NCBI RefSeq assembly: GCF_014084105.1
Contig: NZ_CP048289.1
Span: 310,001-374,000, forward strand
DNA from: Streptacidiphilus sp. P02-A3a
GTDB lineage: Bacteria; Actinomycetota; Actinomycetes; Streptomycetales; Streptomycetaceae
Reading direction: 5' to 3'
DNA: 64,000 nucleotides
How positions within the stretch are numbered: position 1 is the stretch's first letter; every line of letters begins with the position of its first letter. Positions 33,296 to 41,448 of the stretch are shown one piece after another. The notes under the pieces are model-generated. The model saw only the letters and a list, made by a program, of their open reading frames with translations. It made no database searches and was not told where the DNA came from. A program made the translations under genes and the position numbers.

Positions 33296-33301
33296 AAAGC
33301 G

Positions 33302-33338
33302 CAGAGGGCCCGCACCGGTGAACGGTGCGGGCCCTCTG
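33302..33338 (+). terminator. Terminator after the integrase gene
   Basis: A perfect 16-bp stem (33302-33317 with 33323-33338) around a 5-nt loop, placed between int and the att site. It also lies downstream of the tRNA-half 3' end on the minus strand, so it may stop both. Confidence 0.8.
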
Positions 33339-33341
33339 ACC

Positions 33342-33396
33342 TGCGGAGGATACGAGATTCGAACTCGTGAGGGGTTGCCCCCAACACGCTTTCCAA
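33342..33396 (-). repeat. Right attachment site: 3' half of tRNA-Ser(GGA)
   Basis: These 55 bp are identical to 2464-2518 and carry the anticodon-to-acceptor half of tRNA-Ser on the minus strand. No 5' half follows on the right, so this is not the intact tRNA gene. Flanking bases beyond the repeat show weak similarity to those beyond the left copy (shared GTCCTGACCTGC). Confidence 0.9.
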
Positions 33397-33571
33397 CTGT
33401 TCGTCCGGGTGTCCAGCGGGGTACATCCGCGTCCTGACCTGCGCTGAGTGAGGCCATCCACCCTCTGTGGACCCTTGCGAACGAGGCTGAATGCAACCCC
33501 AACTGCAACCCTCGCCGTAGCCTTGGCTCGCGGCGCTGGATGGAGCATTGGCCTGGACATTGCCACCGTGA

Positions 33572-34333
33572 TCAGAACGGTGGGTCTTCTCGGAAGCCGC
33601 CGTTCCACAAGGGTGGCTCCGCGTCCTGCAACGGTGTTCCGGGGGTGCCAGGCCGTCGGTGAGCGTGGCAACCCCAGGCCGTGCAGGCGTCGACGGCCCG
33701 AGAGCGGTGCCAACGGTCCTGGCTGCTCGCCAGGAGCCTGTGGAGCAACGGCATCAGTGCCTCGCGATGCTGGGCGAGTTCCGGGGCTTCGACCATGGGG
33801 ACCACTGCAATCAGTGCGGCCTCCCGTACTTCCTGGTCGGCGTCGGTGAGGAATGGTACTGCCGCGTGAAAGAGCACCTGTCGTAGCGAGCGCAGGGCTT
33901 CCTGGGCTGGGTACGGCTCGAAACCGTGGCGGCGTCCCAGTTCCAAGCACGAGTCGTCAGCGTCATAGGCGACTTCGCCGAGCCAGTCCAGCAACGCCGC
34001 GCGGAACGCCCTCGGCCGCAGTTCCGTCCCCGGATGCGTCCTGAGATGCACCAGAGACACTGCACGCGGATCGGACAGGATGCCGGCGAGGTAGAGGGCC
34101 ACGGGTGCAGTTGCCTCGTAGGTCGAGTTCTGGTGACGCACCGGCTCCAGGTTGTTCAGGGCTTGCGCCTGCACGACCGGGTCGGGATCCAATAGCGCGG
34201 TCAGCTGCGGGCGGGGGTCCCACGGGCCCGGGTACGCGTGCTTCAGCGACTGCCAGTCCGTGTCGCGGAGCAGCACCTGTGGATCAGGTAGGCAGGAAGC
34301 GGCAGCGTCGGCCTCGACGTCGGGAAGGGTCAC
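33572..34333 (-). CDS. HEAT-repeat-like protein
   Basis: A 253-aa alpha-helical repeat protein (LTALLDPDPVVQAQALNNLE, FHAAVPFLTDADQEVREAALIAVVPMVEAPELA). It resembles the HEAT repeat proteins that are common beside SUKH immunity genes in Streptomyces. GTG 34333 is the likeliest start; the longer open frame upstream is not convincing. HEAT repeats bind proteins, and no enzymatic site is seen. Confidence 0.7.
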   Translation of the reverse strand: MTLPDVEADAAASCLPDPQVLLRDTDWQSLKHAYPGPWDPRPQLTALLDPDPVVQAQALNNLEPVRHQNSTYEATAPVALYLAGILSDPRAVSLVHLRTHPGTELRPRAFRAALLDWLGEVAYDADDSCLELGRRHGFEPYPAQEALRSLRQVLFHAAVPFLTDADQEVREAALIAVVPMVEAPELAQHREALMPLLHRLLASSQDRWHRSRAVDACTAWGCHAHRRPGTPGTPLQDAEPPLWNGGFREDPPF

Positions 34334-34410
34334 CCGCAAAGCGTACGAGGGCGCCACTATTGCCGTGACCACCGAAGAAACTATCCAGGGAACGAAGGAG
34401 ATCGACGCTG

Positions 34411-35721
34411 TCACATGCGAAGCGCTCCGTACGGAGCGCCGAGGCGGCGGCCGTATTCGGTGAGGGCCAGCAGGCCGATGCCCCGGGCCGGAGTGCCCGC
34501 GTCGATCGACAGGGGGTCGAGGCTCAGCTCCCCTGCCAGTTTGGTGGCGATTTCGAGCAGTTCCCACATCCACTCGTCGTCGTCCTCGTCAACTTCCAAG
34601 TGCTCCGCTGTCAACGCGGGCAGTCCGAGGGCGGTCCGGCGCTCTTGCTCGTAGGCGAGTGGGATCCCGAGGTCCAGGTGCTGCGTATCGTCGCCCGGGA
34701 TGTATGCGAGGCGGCGCAGGGTCTCGCCGCGCTCGGCGACCAGGACGGCCGAGCCGTCGTTCTGCGCTCCGTACCAGTACGCCTGGGCGCGCCCGTACCG
34801 GGCGCTGAGGCGTTCGCACGCGTCCAGTACGTCAGCCTCGCGCTCAGCTGCGCTGGGGTCGCACCAGGAGCCGACGACCAGGGTCCAGCCAGCGAGTTCG
34901 GGCGTGACGAACACTCTTCGATACCGGTCGTGCGGGTCGTCGTCGAGTCCGCCGTGGCTGTCGCAGTCCGCGGCGTGGACGCCGGTGGAGAACGGCACCG
35001 GATACGCAGCGGTCAGGCCGAGCATTTCCGTGACGCCGGCCTGGTCGCCGGTACTCACCGCGATCCAGGAGAGAAAGCAGCACGCGAGGGGGACCGGTAG
35101 GTCGTCCAGCAGCTTGATCTGGACAAGACGCTCCAACGCTGCTCGGTCAGGCGCACTGATCGCCCCCTCGCCGCCTATCTCCGCCAGACACTCCAGGGCA
35201 CCCCCGCGCGCCGAACCAGGTCCGTTGCGGCGTACCGACTGCAGCAGCGGCACAACGGCTGCTCCCCACGAACAGAAGGCGTGGACAGCGGCCTGCCGCA
35301 CCTCCCTATTGCCGTCGCCCAGCAGCGGAACCAGCCGTTTCGCTACGGGCAGCGCGTCCTCGCCGCAGCCTTTGATGCCGCTGACCGCTGCCCGGCGTAC
35401 GAAGGGATCGTCGTGGGCTAGTGCCCGCAGGTATCCATCCAGCACCGAGGTTCCCAGCCTCGTGAACACCCGCAGCGCCCGCCAGTGCGATCCCGGCACC
35501 GCGTCCTGCAGGGCATCGAGCACCGGTTCGAAGCCCGGGGCGCCGATGCTGCGCAGCGCCGAGAGCAGCGCGGTTTCGGTCACCGGGGAAGCGTCGTCGC
35601 GCAGTGCGTCCATGAGGGCGGGCAGCGCCGCGGGACCGAGCGCGGCCAGGTGGGCTCCAGCAGCGTGCCGTTCCACCTCCTCGCCGGCCGACAGGGCCAG
35701 AACCCACTGCCGCACGGTCAT
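34411..35721 (-). CDS. HEAT-repeat protein, larger paralogue
   Basis: A 436-aa protein. The N-terminal half has at least four HEAT-like helix pairs (LGPAALPALMDALRDDASPV; ALRSIGAPGFEPVLDALQ; PFVRRAAVSGIKGCGEDALP; NREVRQAAVHAFCSWGAAVV). The C-terminal half (GWTLVVGSWCDPSAAEREADVLDACERLSARYGRAQAYWYGAQNDGSAVLVAERGE) resembles a separate mixed domain seen in Streptomyces hypotheticals. ATG 35721 overlaps the stop of the SUKH-like gene, so they are coupled. Confidence 0.78.
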   Translation of the reverse strand: MTVRQWVLALSAGEEVERHAAGAHLAALGPAALPALMDALRDDASPVTETALLSALRSIGAPGFEPVLDALQDAVPGSHWRALRVFTRLGTSVLDGYLRALAHDDPFVRRAAVSGIKGCGEDALPVAKRLVPLLGDGNREVRQAAVHAFCSWGAAVVPLLQSVRRNGPGSARGGALECLAEIGGEGAISAPDRAALERLVQIKLLDDLPVPLACCFLSWIAVSTGDQAGVTEMLGLTAAYPVPFSTGVHAADCDSHGGLDDDPHDRYRRVFVTPELAGWTLVVGSWCDPSAAEREADVLDACERLSARYGRAQAYWYGAQNDGSAVLVAERGETLRRLAYIPGDDTQHLDLGIPLAYEQERRTALGLPALTAEHLEVDEDDDEWMWELLEIATKLAGELSLDPLSIDAGTPARGIGLLALTEYGRRLGAPYGALRM

Positions 35722-36248
35722 GCCAGGTCCTTGAAGAGCGCGTCGTACGGCTCGTCCTCCGGCGTGAAGACCAGAACGAAATCCCTGCCCGTCACGGTGG
35801 CGACCTCCCGCAGCCGGGCCAGCGCGTCGGCCTCCGTCGGGAGGGAGAGACCGAGGGCAGCTGCCGCCCGGTCCCGTCGAGCCCAGAGATCGGGTATGTC
35901 CACCAGGTACCCAGCGGCGAGCTCGCGGCTCCGCTCCACGGTAAACGTCCGGCAGTCCTGCCACCACGGCACCACCAACAGGAACTGCAGCAACTCGGGC
36001 AGTCCGACGGCGACCAGTGACGCACGGCCTTCGGAGTCCGCGAACAGGATCGGCCGCTCCTCGCCGCCCTCACCGCAGAAGAAGTACGTGCCCCCGGCTC
36101 CGTGCCCGGCGAAGCCCTCCAGCGCCGTGCCCGAGGCAAGGTGCACCTCTTCGACGTGGTCGCCCCGGTCCAGGTCGAAGTCACCCGGCCAGGCCAGAAA
36201 GGCAGCGGCATCGTCGTGGGTGCGAACGGCGGTGATCAGCGATTGCAT
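35718..36248 (-). CDS. SUKH/SMI1-KNR4-like protein
   Basis: A 176-aa protein. The central pattern (FAGHGAGGTYFFCGEGGEERPILFADSEGRASLVAVGLPELLQFLLVVPWWQD) resembles SUKH-family immunity proteins of polymorphic toxin systems, where an acidic pocket binds a toxin. No toxin gene is next to it. It is translationally coupled to the larger HEAT protein. The start at ATG 36248 is favoured; GTG 36257 is possible. Confidence 0.65.
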   Translation of the reverse strand: MQSLITAVRTHDDAAAFLAWPGDFDLDRGDHVEEVHLASGTALEGFAGHGAGGTYFFCGEGGEERPILFADSEGRASLVAVGLPELLQFLLVVPWWQDCRTFTVERSRELAAGYLVDIPDLWARRDRAAAALGLSLPTEADALARLREVATVTGRDFVLVFTPEDEPYDALFKDLA

Positions 36249-36549
36249 GCACCGCACCCTAGTGAGTGGGACTGACAGCCCGCTGCGGGTAACTGCAAGC
36301 CTCGCCAGCGCTGGACCCAGGCGCCTCCGCCCGACGTGCGTTCCACTGCCGTACCACTCTCAGGACGGGCGGAGTTCTGCCTGCGGACGCTACGGGTAGT
36401 CAGCCGAGGCGCGCCAACGACGCGGCGTCACCCACCTGGCTCGCTTCCGGATGCTCCAAACCAAGCCCCGGCTTAGTGTGAAGGCAGCACCTGATTAGGT
36501 ACTAACGTGCCCGTCTCGGCTGTGCGAATTAGCAGAGGTTAGGTGTTAA

Positions 36550-37101
36550 TTGGTTACTCCAGTGTTCCGCAAGCCAGTTCCATTGGGATACGGCGCTGCA
36601 TTGACCTCTACAACATACATTGCTTCTCCGCTCCTCGCGGGCTTCAGTGTCACTGCTATAGGCTTGGTCGGTGCGACCCAAGAGAAATTTCGGTGGCCAG
36701 GAACGACCCTACTCCTTTTGACGATCGCCATCATCTTTTTGATCGCTAGCCTCCAGTTCGGAATCATCTGTCAGAAATTCTTCTACTCTCAAGAGGAGTT
36801 GAAGAACTGGTGGACGGATCTAGAGTTCGCTTCTCGGCTTACCCTATTTTCGGAAGAGCAAAAGGCTAACTTTGATTCTTGGCAGAAGTATGGATGGCTG
36901 GCCTTGGCTTGCTATAACACAGGGGTCGCCGTGCTCGCGGCGTCCTTGGCCACCCTGCTCTCACCACTTCCAAGCGAACATGGAGCAGTTGCATACACCA
37001 AGAGCGCCAGTGCCCTACTAATGGCGGCGGGCGCGATCGCCGTTGTCGTATATGGGGTAGTCACGGTCTTCCAGGTTAAAAAGATGGGAAATTCCTCATG
37101 A
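36550..37101 (+). CDS. Four-TM membrane protein of a low-GC module
   Basis: A 183-aa protein with four hydrophobic segments (IASPLLAGFSVTAIGLVGA; GTTLLLLTIAIIFLIASLQFG; YGWLALACYNTGVAVLAASLATLL; SASALLMAAGAIAVVVYGVV), two before and two after a polar helical loop (SQEELKNWWTDLEFASRLTLFSEEQKANFD). The TTG start at 36550 has AGAGG about 11 nt upstream. GC is clearly below the surroundings. It overlaps the small Cys-rich ORF at ATGA. The layout resembles SLATT-type or effector membrane proteins of defence modules, but I do not know the family. Confidence 0.7.
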   Translation: MVTPVFRKPVPLGYGAALTSTTYIASPLLAGFSVTAIGLVGATQEKFRWPGTTLLLLTIAIIFLIASLQFGIICQKFFYSQEELKNWWTDLEFASRLTLFSEEQKANFDSWQKYGWLALACYNTGVAVLAASLATLLSPLPSEHGAVAYTKSASALLMAAGAIAVVVYGVVTVFQVKKMGNSS

Positions 37102-37247
37102 GCTGCTATAGCCAATGCCCTTGCTGTCACATGACAAAGCGACACTACAATGGTTGCCCGCTCAAAGATTTGAGCATGAAGCAAGCGGCAAAAGTTAAGT
37201 GCCCAGACCGGATTGCAGAAGCTCAATCGCCATCCGAGAAGGATTGA
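37098..37247 (+). CDS. Cys-rich 49-aa protein coupled to the 4-TM protein
   Basis: It starts MSCYSQCPCCHMTKRHYNGC at 37098, overlapping the stop of the 4-TM gene (ATGA). A CxxxCPCCH-x8-C arrangement suggests a small zinc-binding knuckle. It is below the length at which ORFs are usually listed. The translation is protein-like to its stop at 37247, and the coupling supports it. Confidence 0.6.
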   Translation: MSCYSQCPCCHMTKRHYNGCPLKDLSMKQAAKVKCPDRIAEAQSPSEKD

Positions 37248-37396
37248 GCGCTCAGACACCTTACGGCTTCTGTCGGGCTGAGCGTTCGCCCCCTGGTTTC
37301 TAGCTGGCAGGCCATAACCGTTACTGCTTCGGCCGGGGCCGCCGGCAGGCTCGCTGTACGAAGGGCGCCGCCGCATCCTAGACGAGGATTTCCGCC

Positions 37397-38287
37397 TTAG
37401 ACCTTCCGAGCCCAGGCATTGACCATTCTGGCTGCCTGGCGAACGCAGCCGGAAGAATCATTTACGATCTCTGCTCCGCTAAAGCGAATGAGTCGCCAAC
37501 CGTGGAATTCTAGATCTCGCTGGCGAGCGCGATCCCGAGTGAATGACTGCGGAGAAGAATGCCAGGCGTAGCCATCCAGCTCGATTGCAATCTTCTTTTC
37601 TGGAATGGCAAAATCCAGCCGATATTTTCCGCCGAGAACGGAGTATTGTGCCCGAAGGTCAGCCAACTCCGCAGGGGTGATCTTCTGGTAGGCATCCCAA
37701 AAGGCCTTCTCGATTGGCGATTCGAGCTCGGGTGTCGCTATTGCTAGCCTATTCAGAGCCTCGATCGGGGTTCTCGCGATAATGGTCTTAGCGCAAGAGA
37801 AGGCGAACCACATATCACCAAGAATCCAGTCTTGGTTGGCTCGCCTTAATTCGCCGGGGTCGTTCGAAAGTCGTGGCTCGACAGGGGAGGCTATAATGAT
37901 TTCCTTGCCGCGCCCGTAAGCATATCCAATTTCCACCAGTGTCCCATATGCCGTACTGTCGTCAAGCCAGGCAAAGAAGATGTCTGCGCGATCTATGGCA
38001 GCTAGGCACAGGTCCCTGATTTTCTCGCGATGTGGGGCAGGATTTGCCCCTCCGCAGATCCCTCCACTGAAGCCACATCCATGTGAGGTTGATCCATGCC
38101 CACATCCATGGTCATCGCTCATAAAGAATGGGCCAATATAGTCAAATTTGCCGAGGATTCCTCGGCTGATAGTCGGCCAATCCGGCTCAGGCTCGCCTCC
38201 GCTCGAACCCCAGGCACCCCTCAGGGGAACCAGGGAGTGCCGCCAGTCGTTCTTGGCGATCTTTCCTGCCAGGTAAATCGATGTCAT
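37397..38287 (-). CDS. Nucleoside 2-deoxyribosyltransferase-like/DUF559 nuclease fusion
   Basis: A 296-aa protein. The N-terminal half has the deoxyribosyltransferase/DUF4406 pattern: IYLAGKI, PHREKIRDLCLAAIDRADIFFAWLDDSTAYGTLVEIGYAYGRGKEIIIAS (catalytic-type Glu in GTLVEIGYA). The C-terminal half is a Vsr/DUF559-like PD-(D/E)XK fold: YRLDFAIPEKKIAIELDGYAWHSS, ARQRDLEFHGWRLIRFSGAEIV (D in LDFAIP, ExD in IELDG). ATG 38287 has GGAG 6 nt upstream. The gene converges on the 4-TM/Cys-rich pair, has lower GC than its flanks, and may be an anti-phage effector that cleaves nucleotides and DNA. Confidence 0.78.
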   Translation of the reverse strand: MTSIYLAGKIAKNDWRHSLVPLRGAWGSSGGEPEPDWPTISRGILGKFDYIGPFFMSDDHGCGHGSTSHGCGFSGGICGGANPAPHREKIRDLCLAAIDRADIFFAWLDDSTAYGTLVEIGYAYGRGKEIIIASPVEPRLSNDPGELRRANQDWILGDMWFAFSCAKTIIARTPIEALNRLAIATPELESPIEKAFWDAYQKITPAELADLRAQYSVLGGKYRLDFAIPEKKIAIELDGYAWHSSPQSFTRDRARQRDLEFHGWRLIRFSGAEIVNDSSGCVRQAARMVNAWARKV

Positions 38288-38299
38288 GCGCTTCTCCAA

Positions 38300-38852
38300 A
38301 TCCTATTTATCGGTAGCTGGTGTACCATCTCGAACCCACCCCTAGGATTCAAGAGGTGGGAGTGAGCCATTAATTGGCCGAATTGCCTCTGCCCCTTGCG
38401 GGTGAAACGGCTCTCGAACGCCGACACCACACCGCTAACATCACGCTCGACGCGTGTCAACCCACCGCGTGTCACGGGCGAAGACCTCTGTTCGAGAGGG
38501 GTGCCCCGCTCTTGTGCTCGACGTCACGCACGAGGCATACGGTAGATCGCGGCCTCGGCCAAAGGGGTCAGTCTGCCGATGTCGACTGACTTGCTCGCCG
38601 ATTCTGGTCCGGACGGGGCCACTCCAGGTGGAAAGGCGACCACCTTTGATCCCGTAGTCCCAGGGTGGATGGCCCGTCGTCGAAGCTTCTTTCGGGGTTC
38701 AACTTCGAAGCGGCCGGCTGGTGTCGGCAACGGCTGTTTTCACCCGTTGCCGACAGCTGGACCGTCTGTACGAACCCCGGCCGTCTGACTGCCAGTCGGC
38801 CGGCGAGCTGGCCTCGCGCGGTGACTAGCCCGCTTGCAGTGGCACTATTGCA
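38300..38852. other. Intergenic region with mini-IS21 footprint
   Basis: 553 bp without a supported gene. It contains the 34-bp IS21-like palindrome at 38722-38755 and, at its right end, the promoter of the double-HTH regulator. A few short frames look like noise. Confidence 0.5.
38722..38755. repeat. 34-bp mini-IS21 (two IS ends joined) with 5-bp target duplication
   Basis: It begins TGTCGGCAACGGCTG, equal to the left end of the IS21 copy at 2658. It ends TTTCACCCGTTGCCGACA, equal to its right end at 4951. Almost nothing lies between. GCTGG flanks both sides (38717-38721 and 38756-38760), as a target duplication would. A terminator-like palindrome arising by chance is the alternative; the match to both ends and the duplication favour an IS relic. 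Confidence 0.8.
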
Positions 38853-38865
38853 ATGAAGTCTTCAT
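38821..38865 (+). promoter_or_regulatory. Likely promoter and palindrome at the double-HTH regulator start
   Basis: A GTGACT (38821-38826) and a CACTAT (38843-38848) spaced by 16 nt would place the transcription start near 38853, making ATG 38853 leaderless. The 15-bp palindrome AATGAAGTCTTCATT (38851-38865) overlaps it and is a good autoregulatory operator candidate. Confidence 0.45.
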
Positions 38866-40142
38866 TCGACTTCTATTGGTTCATGCCTCTCCCGCTGCGC
38901 ACGATCGACCCGTCACGACTGGTGGCTCGGCGTGTCGAGCTGGGACTCACGCGCGCGGCGCTGGCCGCAAGGGCTGGGGTCTCGCCCAGGATGATCTTCT
39001 TCTACGAAGAGGGCAGGCACACCCCTACGCCGCCTCGCCTGGAGCAGTTGGCGGCTGCTCTTGGGTGTGAGGCGGATGCGCTTACCGGGGCGCCGCGTGG
39101 ACAGGAGTCGCTGGTCGATCTGAGGTACGCCGCCGGACTGACTCTTGACCGAGTCGCCGAGCTGCTGCGTGCTTCGTCGGCGGGGCGGGAGCTATGTGTC
39201 TCAGCGCCCAAGATCTCTGCGCTTGAGAACGGACGGCAGGTCAGGGGACGCCACTGGGAGGACCCTGAGGCGACCGGTCGCCTGCTCACCCCTCTGGCCA
39301 AGGCATACGGCGTGCCTGTGCGCATGGTGCTGGACGCGTGGATGCGCACGCGAGTGGACGAGCCCGCACCGGTGCTTGCGGACAGGCGGAAGCGGGAGCC
39401 TTCCCGGGCAGCCCAGGCGACATGGGAGTCTTTGAACGAGCGTCAGCAGGTCTATCTGGGCGAGATCATGCGGGACGACCGTATGACGGCGACGGAGATG
39501 TGGATGAGGAGGGTCCAGCGCCTGGCTGTGCCGCGGGCGGCCGAGTGGCGCAAGCTGCCGTTGACGCTCAAGGCTGGGCCTTCCGCGGTCGGGTACACCC
39601 GGCTTCAGGAGCGGCTTCGTCAGCGCGGAGTGCATGATCCCGGTGCCGGGCAGACGGTGCACGCGTTGGAGCGGCGCGGGTTGCTGGTGATCACCGAGGA
39701 CACGGTCGAGCATCCCGTTGGCGGGGAGGTCGGGCGAGTGCTGGTCGAGATCACCAAGCGTGGCCGCGCGGCGGCTAGGGCCGGACTCGGTGAAGCGAGC
39801 GAACCTGAACCTGGGGCGCACTTGCTCTCGGAGTGGCTCTGGGGGGTCCTGTCCCGCGTCGCAGCTGCCGAACCCACCGGGCTGGACGACGACCGACTGG
39901 CGGGCCGTTCGCTCTTCTTTATCGGCGTGGGCTATGCGGGCAAGCCGGGGGGGCAGCCGAGCCGCGGCCTGGTGGACTCTGTTCCGGTCCTGGCACCTGG
40001 AGGGACACACGTCGCCGAGTACCGATGGCGGCTGACCCAGCTCGGCCGGCGCCACGTAGTGGAATACCTTGACGTCTACCGAGAACTCTATCCGCGCACT
40101 AATACCACAGGCCTCGACGGGCTCATGGGTGGAACGCGGTAG
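38853..40142 (+). CDS. Double-HTH (XRE) regulator with winged C-terminal part, PIWI-RE island
   Basis: A 429-aa protein (or 419 aa from ATG 38883). The first XRE HTH is at residues about 20-75 (LVARRVELGLTRAALAARAGVSPRMIFFYEEGRHTPTPPRLEQLAAALG). The second, longer one is at about 85-155 (LTLDRVAELLRAS, SAPKISALENGRQVRGRHWEDPEATGRLLTPLAKAYGVPVRMVLDAW). The C-terminal 200 residues look like one or two winged helices (PSAVGYTRLQERLRQRGV, VHALERRGLLVITEDTVEH). It lies 61 bp upstream of the REase gene on the same strand and is probably its controller. No SD is seen; it may be leaderless. Confidence 0.8.
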   Translation: MKSSFDFYWFMPLPLRTIDPSRLVARRVELGLTRAALAARAGVSPRMIFFYEEGRHTPTPPRLEQLAAALGCEADALTGAPRGQESLVDLRYAAGLTLDRVAELLRASSAGRELCVSAPKISALENGRQVRGRHWEDPEATGRLLTPLAKAYGVPVRMVLDAWMRTRVDEPAPVLADRRKREPSRAAQATWESLNERQQVYLGEIMRDDRMTATEMWMRRVQRLAVPRAAEWRKLPLTLKAGPSAVGYTRLQERLRQRGVHDPGAGQTVHALERRGLLVITEDTVEHPVGGEVGRVLVEITKRGRAAARAGLGEASEPEPGAHLLSEWLWGVLSRVAAAEPTGLDDDRLAGRSLFFIGVGYAGKPGGQPSRGLVDSVPVLAPGGTHVAEYRWRLTQLGRRHVVEYLDVYRELYPRTNTTGLDGLMGGTR

Positions 40143-40203
40143 AGACGTCCCCTTTCTGCTCAACCGGCCCGATTGTCAGAGGTGCCATTTATGCTCCAGA
40201 GTT

Positions 40204-41448
40204 GTGACAAGTCCCACGGACGAAAACACGCAGACGCTCGATGAGGTCAGGGTCCGCTATCTGGTGACCCGGGCTGCTCTGCGCGCGGCGAAGGCTATGA
40301 CTACGCCAGCGCTGGAACCCCAGCAGCGCCTGGTGACCTTGATGGAGTGCCACGGCACGATGCTGGCGGCTCGCGGCCCTGGTCGCCCTCTGGCGTTCGG
40401 AGAGTTCCGGCGCGCGCTCAGGGGCGACCTGGCCGACTTGCTGCCGGAAGGCGTCAGTTCCCTGGACCTGGAAGGGATCCTGGTTGTGGACCAGGACGGA
40501 CAGGTCACCGAGGATGCCTTCGACTTCGACCTCGAGCAGCAGATGCTGTTGCACACGATGCGCAAACTGGACGCCATAGCGGGCGTTGTCAGCGATCGGG
40601 AACTCCAGTCGGAGATCGACCAGGAGACGGCCTACGCCCTGCTGCGCAAGCAGGGTGACCAAGTCGTTTACGAGGCTGGGCGGAAGGACCTGATCCGACT
40701 TCCCGCTGGTCCGGTTGACGACCTCTGTGAGCTGAAGCTGCCTCCGTTGGTGGCGGACTTCTACAGGGATATCTCGTACGACTCGGTCTACCGGGGGTGG
40801 TGGTTCCCGTGCCCGATCTGTCGTTGGCCGATGCGGATCGTCGTCCGGAAGAACGCGGTCACCCCCGTGGGAGCGGCGCGATGCTGGTACGCGCCGCATG
40901 CGGACCTGGGAGCCTCCTACCTGTTCCGCCTACCGGCGGACTTCAGTGCACCCGAACTGCTGCCCGAACCGTCGCCGCCGCGCCCGGATGGTCGCGAGGC
41001 GGTCCTGTATCCGGAGGTCAGGGAAGTGCCGCAAGCGCTGCTCGCCGAGGGCCACAAGGCCCTCACCCGCGGAATCTGGCGCTACACGACCGTTCCCGGC
41101 CTGCCCGAGCTGGCACTGTACGAACGGCTCGCCGAGCGGGGGCTGAAGGTGACGTTGTGGCCGGGGTTGGACGCCTACGACCTCCTGGTCGAGGTGGGCC
41201 CCAAGCGGGGGAAGAAGACGCCCTTCAAGGTCGACATCAAGGACTACACGTCGGCAGTGACGCTGGCGAACCTCGTCCATGCGCAGGAGGGCGACCGAGG
41301 CGGTGCCGACTGGCTGGTGGTGCCGGACTACCGGGCCCGCCAGGTGCCACTGCTGTCGGGTGTGTGCGCGAAGTACAACATGCAGGTGGCCACCGCATCC
41401 GAGTTCGGCGAAATGGTCTGCGAGAAGGCAGGGGTGAGCTGGACATGA
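40204..41448 (+). CDS. REase-fold protein of the PIWI-RE three-gene island
   Basis: A 414-aa protein. A helical N-terminal domain leads to a central Cys motif (WWFPCPICRWPMRIVVRKNA, then ARCWYAPHA). The C-terminal restriction-endonuclease fold has GLDAYDLLVEVG (D326) and FKVDIKDYTSAV with D344 and K346 as the D-x-K core of a PD-(D/E)XK site, then DWLVVPDYRARQ. In PIWI-RE islands the three genes are an REase, a DinG-type helicase and the PIWI-RE protein, in this order. GTG 40204 is the chosen start. It overlaps the helicase by 4 nt. Confidence 0.88.
   Translation: MTSPTDENTQTLDEVRVRYLVTRAALRAAKAMTTPALEPQQRLVTLMECHGTMLAARGPGRPLAFGEFRRALRGDLADLLPEGVSSLDLEGILVVDQDGQVTEDAFDFDLEQQMLLHTMRKLDAIAGVVSDRELQSEIDQETAYALLRKQGDQVVYEAGRKDLIRLPAGPVDDLCELKLPPLVADFYRDISYDSVYRGWWFPCPICRWPMRIVVRKNAVTPVGAARCWYAPHADLGASYLFRLPADFSAPELLPEPSPPRPDGREAVLYPEVREVPQALLAEGHKALTRGIWRYTTVPGLPELALYERLAERGLKVTLWPGLDAYDLLVEVGPKRGKKTPFKVDIKDYTSAVTLANLVHAQEGDRGGADWLVVPDYRARQVPLLSGVCAKYNMQVATASEFGEMVCEKAGVSWT

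Larger units (their letters stand above)
2464..33396. mobile_element. Integrative mobilizable element in tRNA-Ser (about 31 kb)
   Basis: It is bounded by identical 55-bp tRNA-Ser halves. An integrase (31477-33234) and excisionase (31154-31462) sit next to the right repeat. A 20-bp direct repeat lies inside each end (2615-2634 and 33276-33295). The backbone is relaxase, MobC, DUF2637 membrane protein, DnaB-like ATPase and XRE regulator, the usual set of actinomycete integrative/mobilizable elements. I see no FtsK/TraB-type transfer pump inside, so it is probably mobilized by another element's pump. Cargo is an IS21 copy, an HNH-helicase pair, a RiPP-like cluster and an arsenic island. Confidence 0.8.

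Noticed and set aside
2464-33396. Self-transmissible conjugative element (AICE) with its own pump
   Set aside because: No FtsK/TraB-like translocase is present inside the element; the HerA at 48671 lies outside and pairs with NurA.
36912-37376. Minus-strand 154-aa ORF over the 4-TM gene
   Set aside because: Antisense to the 4-TM and Cys-rich ORFs, which are coupled by ATGA and have membrane or Cys patterns.
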